In this document: positions 4,114-6,271 of the stretch, piece after piece
Layout of the letters: each line of letters opens with the position of its first letter
How positions within the stretch are numbered: the first letter of the stretch is position 1
Assembly: GCA_934316925.1 (NCBI GenBank)
Contig: CAKREC010000069.1
Coordinates: 1-6,271, forward strand
Direction: 5' to 3'
Source: an uncultured Eubacterium sp.
Lineage (GTDB): Bacteria > Bacillota > Clostridia > Lachnospirales > Lachnospiraceae
Length of the DNA stretch: 6,271 nucleotides
Position numbers and translations under genes: made by a program
Notes under the pieces: generated by a model
Told to the model about the DNA's origin: nothing
Database searches by the model: none
What the model saw: the letters and a program-made list of their open reading frames with translations, nothing else

Positions 4114-4791
4114 GTGAAAAAAATCGTACAGACAGCTGGAAGAAATGCGCTTGGTGAATTTGCGCCACAGTTTGCTCATTTTAATGATGATGTTTTATTT
4201 GGAGAAAACTGGAACAATACGGATATTGATGTGAAAACAAGAAGTATTATAACGGTAGTAGCATTGATGGCGTCCGGAATTACGGACTCTTCTCTTAAAT
4301 TCCATTTGCAGAATGCCAAAGATCATGGCGTGACACAAAAAGAGATCGCAGCGATCATTACGCATGTGGCATTTTATGCGGGATGGCCAAAAGGATGGGC
4401 TGTTTTCAATCTGGCAAAAGAAATATGGAATGTAGGAGAAATGGATCTTCCATTTGAAGATGAACAGATGCGCGCCCATGCAAAATCGATGGTATTCCCG
4501 ATCGGAGCGCCGAACGATGCTTTTGCCAAATATTTTATTGGACAAAGTTATCTGGCACCGGTTTCGACGGAACAGGTAGGCGTTTTCAATGTTACCTTTG
4601 AACCAAAATGCCGTAACAACTGGCACATTCATCATGCGAAAAGCGGTGGCGGACAGATTCTGGTATGTGTAGCCGGACGAGGTTATTATCAGGAAGAAGG
4701 AAAAGATGCGATCGAGATGAACCCGGGAGAAGAGACTTCGAATGAGTGGTGCGAGCCGGTATCGGATGAAGAATACAACAAACTTTCATAA
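4114..4791 (+). CDS. Carboxymuconolactone decarboxylase-cupin protein with internal cupin deletion
   Basis: Residues 15-108 form a carboxymuconolactone decarboxylase (PcaC-like) helical domain, including TRSIITVVALMASG and HLQNAKDHGVTQKEIAAIIT, then AFYAGWPKGWAVFNLAKE. It has no CxxC pair, so AhpD-type redox activity is not expected. From about residue 148 a cupin follows, with metal motif 1 at WHIHHAKSGGGQILVCVAGRG (170-190). After AIEMNPG (199-205) the sequence goes straight to EETSNEWCEPVSDEEY, the usual C-terminal end of these two-domain proteins. The intervening strands with the second metal motif (NIPANVKHWHG-like in relatives) are missing, roughly 25-35 residues, with the frame kept. 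The decarboxylase half may still fold; the cupin is probably unable to bind metal normally. Start is GTG at 4114 with AGGAGG 9 nt upstream. Substrate unknown; MerR-controlled. Confidence 0.88.
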   Translation: MKKIVQTAGRNALGEFAPQFAHFNDDVLFGENWNNTDIDVKTRSIITVVALMASGITDSSLKFHLQNAKDHGVTQKEIAAIITHVAFYAGWPKGWAVFNLAKEIWNVGEMDLPFEDEQMRAHAKSMVFPIGAPNDAFAKYFIGQSYLAPVSTEQVGVFNVTFEPKCRNNWHIHHAKSGGGQILVCVAGRGYYQEEGKDAIEMNPGEETSNEWCEPVSDEEYNKLS

Positions 4792-4823
4792 TGAGAATAA
4801 AATGCAATAAGCGGGTTTTCGTG

Positions 4824-4891
4824 TTGACAGGTTCTTGATAGAAAAGTAAAATAATTTCGACAGCTTGCCGCCGGGGAATGCGAGCGGTGAG
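4824..4891 (+). promoter_or_regulatory. ddh promoter and leader hairpin
   Basis: TTGACA (4824-4829), 17 bp and TAAAAT (4847-4852) give a start near 4859. The short leader can form an 8-bp stem, 4864-4871 with 4884-4891 (two G-U, 12-nt loop), before the ribosome site. It is far too short for a lysine riboswitch. The promoter makes ddh independent of the MerR-controlled operon. Confidence 0.75.
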
Positions 4892-4915
4892 ACATTTATA
4901 CTAGGAGGACTAAAC

Positions 4916-5896
4916 ATGAAAATTGGAATTTTAGGATATGGAAATCTTGGCAGAGGAGTCGAGTGTGCGATCAAGCAGAATCCGGATATGGAACTGGTGG
5001 CAGTATTTACAAGACGTGCGCCGGAGACCGTGTCGATTTTGACAAAGGATGCAGCAGTGTGTTCGGTAGCAGATGTGGAACAGTGGAAAGATAAGATTGA
5101 TGTGATGATCCTTTGTGGTGGCAGTGCAACAGATCTGCCGGAGCAGACTCCAAAGTATGCGGAACTGTTCAATGTCGTAGACAGCTTTGATACCCATGCA
5201 AGAATTCCGGAACACTTTGAAAATGTAGACAATGCAGCAAAGAAGAGCGGACATGTTGGAATTATTTCCGTTGGCTGGGATCCGGGAATGTTTTCCTTGA
5301 ATCGTATGTATGCTAACGCAATTTTGCCGGAAGGCCGTGACTATACATTCTGGGGAAAAGGTGTCAGTCAGGGACATTCGGATGCGATCCGTCGTGTCGA
5401 AGGTGTAAAAGATGGAAAGCAGTATACGATCCCGGTAGATGCTGCATTGGAGGCTGTAAGAAATGGCGAAAATCCAGAACTTACAACAAGACAGAAACAT
5501 ACCAGAGAATGCTTCGTTGTATTGGAAGAGGGCGCAGATCCGGCAAAAGTAGAAGAGACGATCAAAAATATGCCGAACTATTTTGCGGATTATGACACCA
5601 CCGTGCATTTTATCAGTGAGGAAGAATTGAAAGCAAATCACAGCGGTATCCCTCATGGCGGTTTTGTGATCCGCTCCGGTAAAACCGGCTGGGATGGCGA
5701 GAACAGTCATGTGATCGAATACAGTCTGAAACTCGATTCCAATCCGGAATTTACTTCCTGCGTTATTGTAGCATATGCAAGAGCAGCATTCCGTTTATAT
5801 CAGGAAGGACAGAACGGCTGCAAGACCGTATTTGACATTGCACCGGCATACCTGAGTGCAAAGGATGGCGCGGAATTGCGGAAAACTCTTTTGTGA
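4916..5896 (+). CDS. ddh: meso-Diaminopimelate D-dehydrogenase
   Basis: Cytoplasmic NADPH-dependent enzyme (EC 1.4.1.16) that converts L-tetrahydrodipicolinate, ammonia and NADPH in one step to meso-diaminopimelate, for lysine and peptidoglycan cross-links. It bypasses the succinylase/acetylase and aminotransferase routes. The Rossmann dinucleotide loop GILGYGNLGRG (4-14) opens the protein. Then come the family motifs CGGSATDLPEQTP (67-79), VVDSFDTHARIP (87-98), SVGWDPGMFSLNR (118-130), GKGVSQGHSDAIRR (147-160) and HGGFVIRSGKTG (247-258). Length 326 fits the ~320-330 residue family and no deletion is seen. AGGAGG at 4903-4908, 7 nt before the ATG, fixes the start; a frame upstream to 4865 lacks an ATG and a ribosome site. 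It is a single-gene unit with its own promoter, ended by the terminator at 5929-5970. Confidence 0.97.
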   Translation: MKIGILGYGNLGRGVECAIKQNPDMELVAVFTRRAPETVSILTKDAAVCSVADVEQWKDKIDVMILCGGSATDLPEQTPKYAELFNVVDSFDTHARIPEHFENVDNAAKKSGHVGIISVGWDPGMFSLNRMYANAILPEGRDYTFWGKGVSQGHSDAIRRVEGVKDGKQYTIPVDAALEAVRNGENPELTTRQKHTRECFVVLEEGADPAKVEETIKNMPNYFADYDTTVHFISEEELKANHSGIPHGGFVIRSGKTGWDGENSHVIEYSLKLDSNPEFTSCVIVAYARAAFRLYQEGQNGCKTVFDIAPAYLSAKDGAELRKTLL

Positions 5897-5919
5897 TCCA
5901 AACTTTGTTATATAGTGAC

Positions 5920-5948
5920 TTTAAAAATAAATGCCTTCAAGTTATAAT
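5920..5948 (+). promoter_or_regulatory. Possible promoter of trmO
   Basis: A perfect TATAAT (5943-5948) has a weak TTTAAA (5920-5925) 17 bp upstream. It lies within the 5' arm and loop of the ddh terminator, so the new transcript would start after the terminator's loop. No better promoter is seen before trmO. Confidence 0.3.
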
Positions 5949-5970
5949 AGAAAAAGCTTGAGGGCATTTT
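5929..5970 (+). terminator. Rho-independent terminator of ddh
   Basis: A 13-bp stem, AAATGCCTTCAAG (5929-5941) with CTTGAGGGCATTT (5957-5969), one U-G pair, 15-nt loop, ending in TTTT then AATAT. It lies 32 bases after the ddh stop. The T-tract is short but the stem is long. Confidence 0.75.
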
Positions 5971-6016
5971 AATATATACACGAATGTTTTTTTAATAATA
6001 AAAAGTGGGTATCATC

Positions 6017-6271
6017 ATGAAAGTAATTGCAAGAATTCATACGGATTTTAAAGAAAAATTTGGCATTCCCCGTCAGAGCGGTCTGGTGGAGGCACTGGAG
6101 GCGAAGATTGTGTTTGAACCGGAATACCGCAATCCACATGCGCTCAGAGGACTGGAGGATTTTACACATTTGTGGCTGATCTGGGAATTTTCGAAAGCCA
6201 AAAGGGAAACCTGGTCACCGACGGTACGTCCGCCAAGACTTGGTGGAAATGAACGACTGGGGGTATTTGGC
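6017..6271 (+). CDS. trmO: tRNA (N6-threonylcarbamoyladenosine37-N6)-methyltransferase TrmO, 3' partial
   Basis: The first 85 codons of a TsaA/YaeB (UPF0066) family protein run off the right edge of the window with no stop. The family methylates N6-threonylcarbamoyl-adenosine 37 in tRNA using S-adenosylmethionine. Matching motifs are KFGIPRQSGLV (residues 14-24), IVFEPEYRNPHALRGLEDF (31-49), HLWLIWEF (51-58) and TVRPPRLGGNERLGVF (67-82), the hallmark that continues into a TRSPFRPNxxG segment outside the window. The ATG at 6017 is preceded only by a weak AAGTGGG-like ribosome site. It begins 47 bases after the ddh terminator, so it is a separate unit. Older databases call it tsaA or VirR/YaeB. 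Confidence 0.93.
   Translation, partial: MKVIARIHTDFKEKFGIPRQSGLVEALEAKIVFEPEYRNPHALRGLEDFTHLWLIWEFSKAKRETWSPTVRPPRLGGNERLGVFG

Noticed and set aside
4195..4635. 146-codon minus-strand frame opposite the decarboxylase-cupin gene
   Set aside because: It is a shadow of a gene with clear domain motifs, with no start signals.
4859..4915. ddh leader as a lysine riboswitch
   Set aside because: The leader is under 60 nt with one simple 8-bp stem, whereas the lysine riboswitch needs about 170 nt with five helices.
4931..5710. 259-codon minus-strand open frame opposite ddh
   Set aside because: It is a mirror of the well-supported ddh gene, with no ribosome site or promoter, Cys/His/Ile-rich composition and no recognisable motif.
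1..6271. CRISPR array, tRNA/rRNA gene, insertion sequence or phage genes
   Set aside because: No regularly spaced repeats, no tRNA-like fold with TTCGA-type arm, and no transposase, integrase or phage proteins were seen.

Overview
The window looks like chromosomal DNA of a gut-type Lachnospiraceae (Roseburia/Agathobacter-like Clostridia). The basis is low-to-moderate GC, strong AGGAGG ribosome sites, sigma-A promoters with 17-bp spacers, a seven-helix GGDEF sensor typical of that family, meso-diaminopimelate dehydrogenase, and a MerR-controlled carboxymuconolactone decarboxylase/cupin locus. The assignment is inferred from protein style, not from a marker gene.

Layout. (1) 3-1547 (+): membrane diguanylate cyclase, open at the left edge. 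(2) 1548-2312: 765 bases with no long gene but dense with signals. On the minus strand is an unannotated 28-codon hydrophobic peptide with its own promoter, a Shine-Dalgarno (SD) site held in a stem, and a terminator. Facing it on the plus strand is a ~100-nt antisense RNA with its own promoter and terminator. Together they have the architecture of a type I toxin-antitoxin module. To its left is a 42-codon minus-strand ORF of unknown function inside a strongly folded segment. To its right a consensus promoter drives a ~110-nt RNA ending in a long terminator hairpin, which is either a free small RNA or an attenuator for the next gene. (3) 2313-2804 (+): ElaA-type acetyltransferase. (4) 2854-3483 (+): small membrane PH-domain protein. 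(5) 3480-3917 (-): MerR regulator, its stop overlapping that of the PH gene. (6) 3954-4791 (+): a divergent MerR-type promoter with a 19-bp spacer, then an aldo/keto reductase gene reduced to about 16 codons, then a decarboxylase-cupin protein that seems to have lost the second half of its cupin by an in-frame deletion. (7) 4824-5896 (+): promoter and complete ddh for lysine/peptidoglycan precursor synthesis. (8) 5929-5970: terminator. (9) 6017-6271 (+): 5' part of trmO, cut by the right edge.

The genes do not form one pathway. The most interesting parts are the small-RNA/small-peptide cluster at 1550-2260 and the two deletions in the MerR-controlled operon, which leave its promoter and operator intact while removing or damaging the enzymes behind it.
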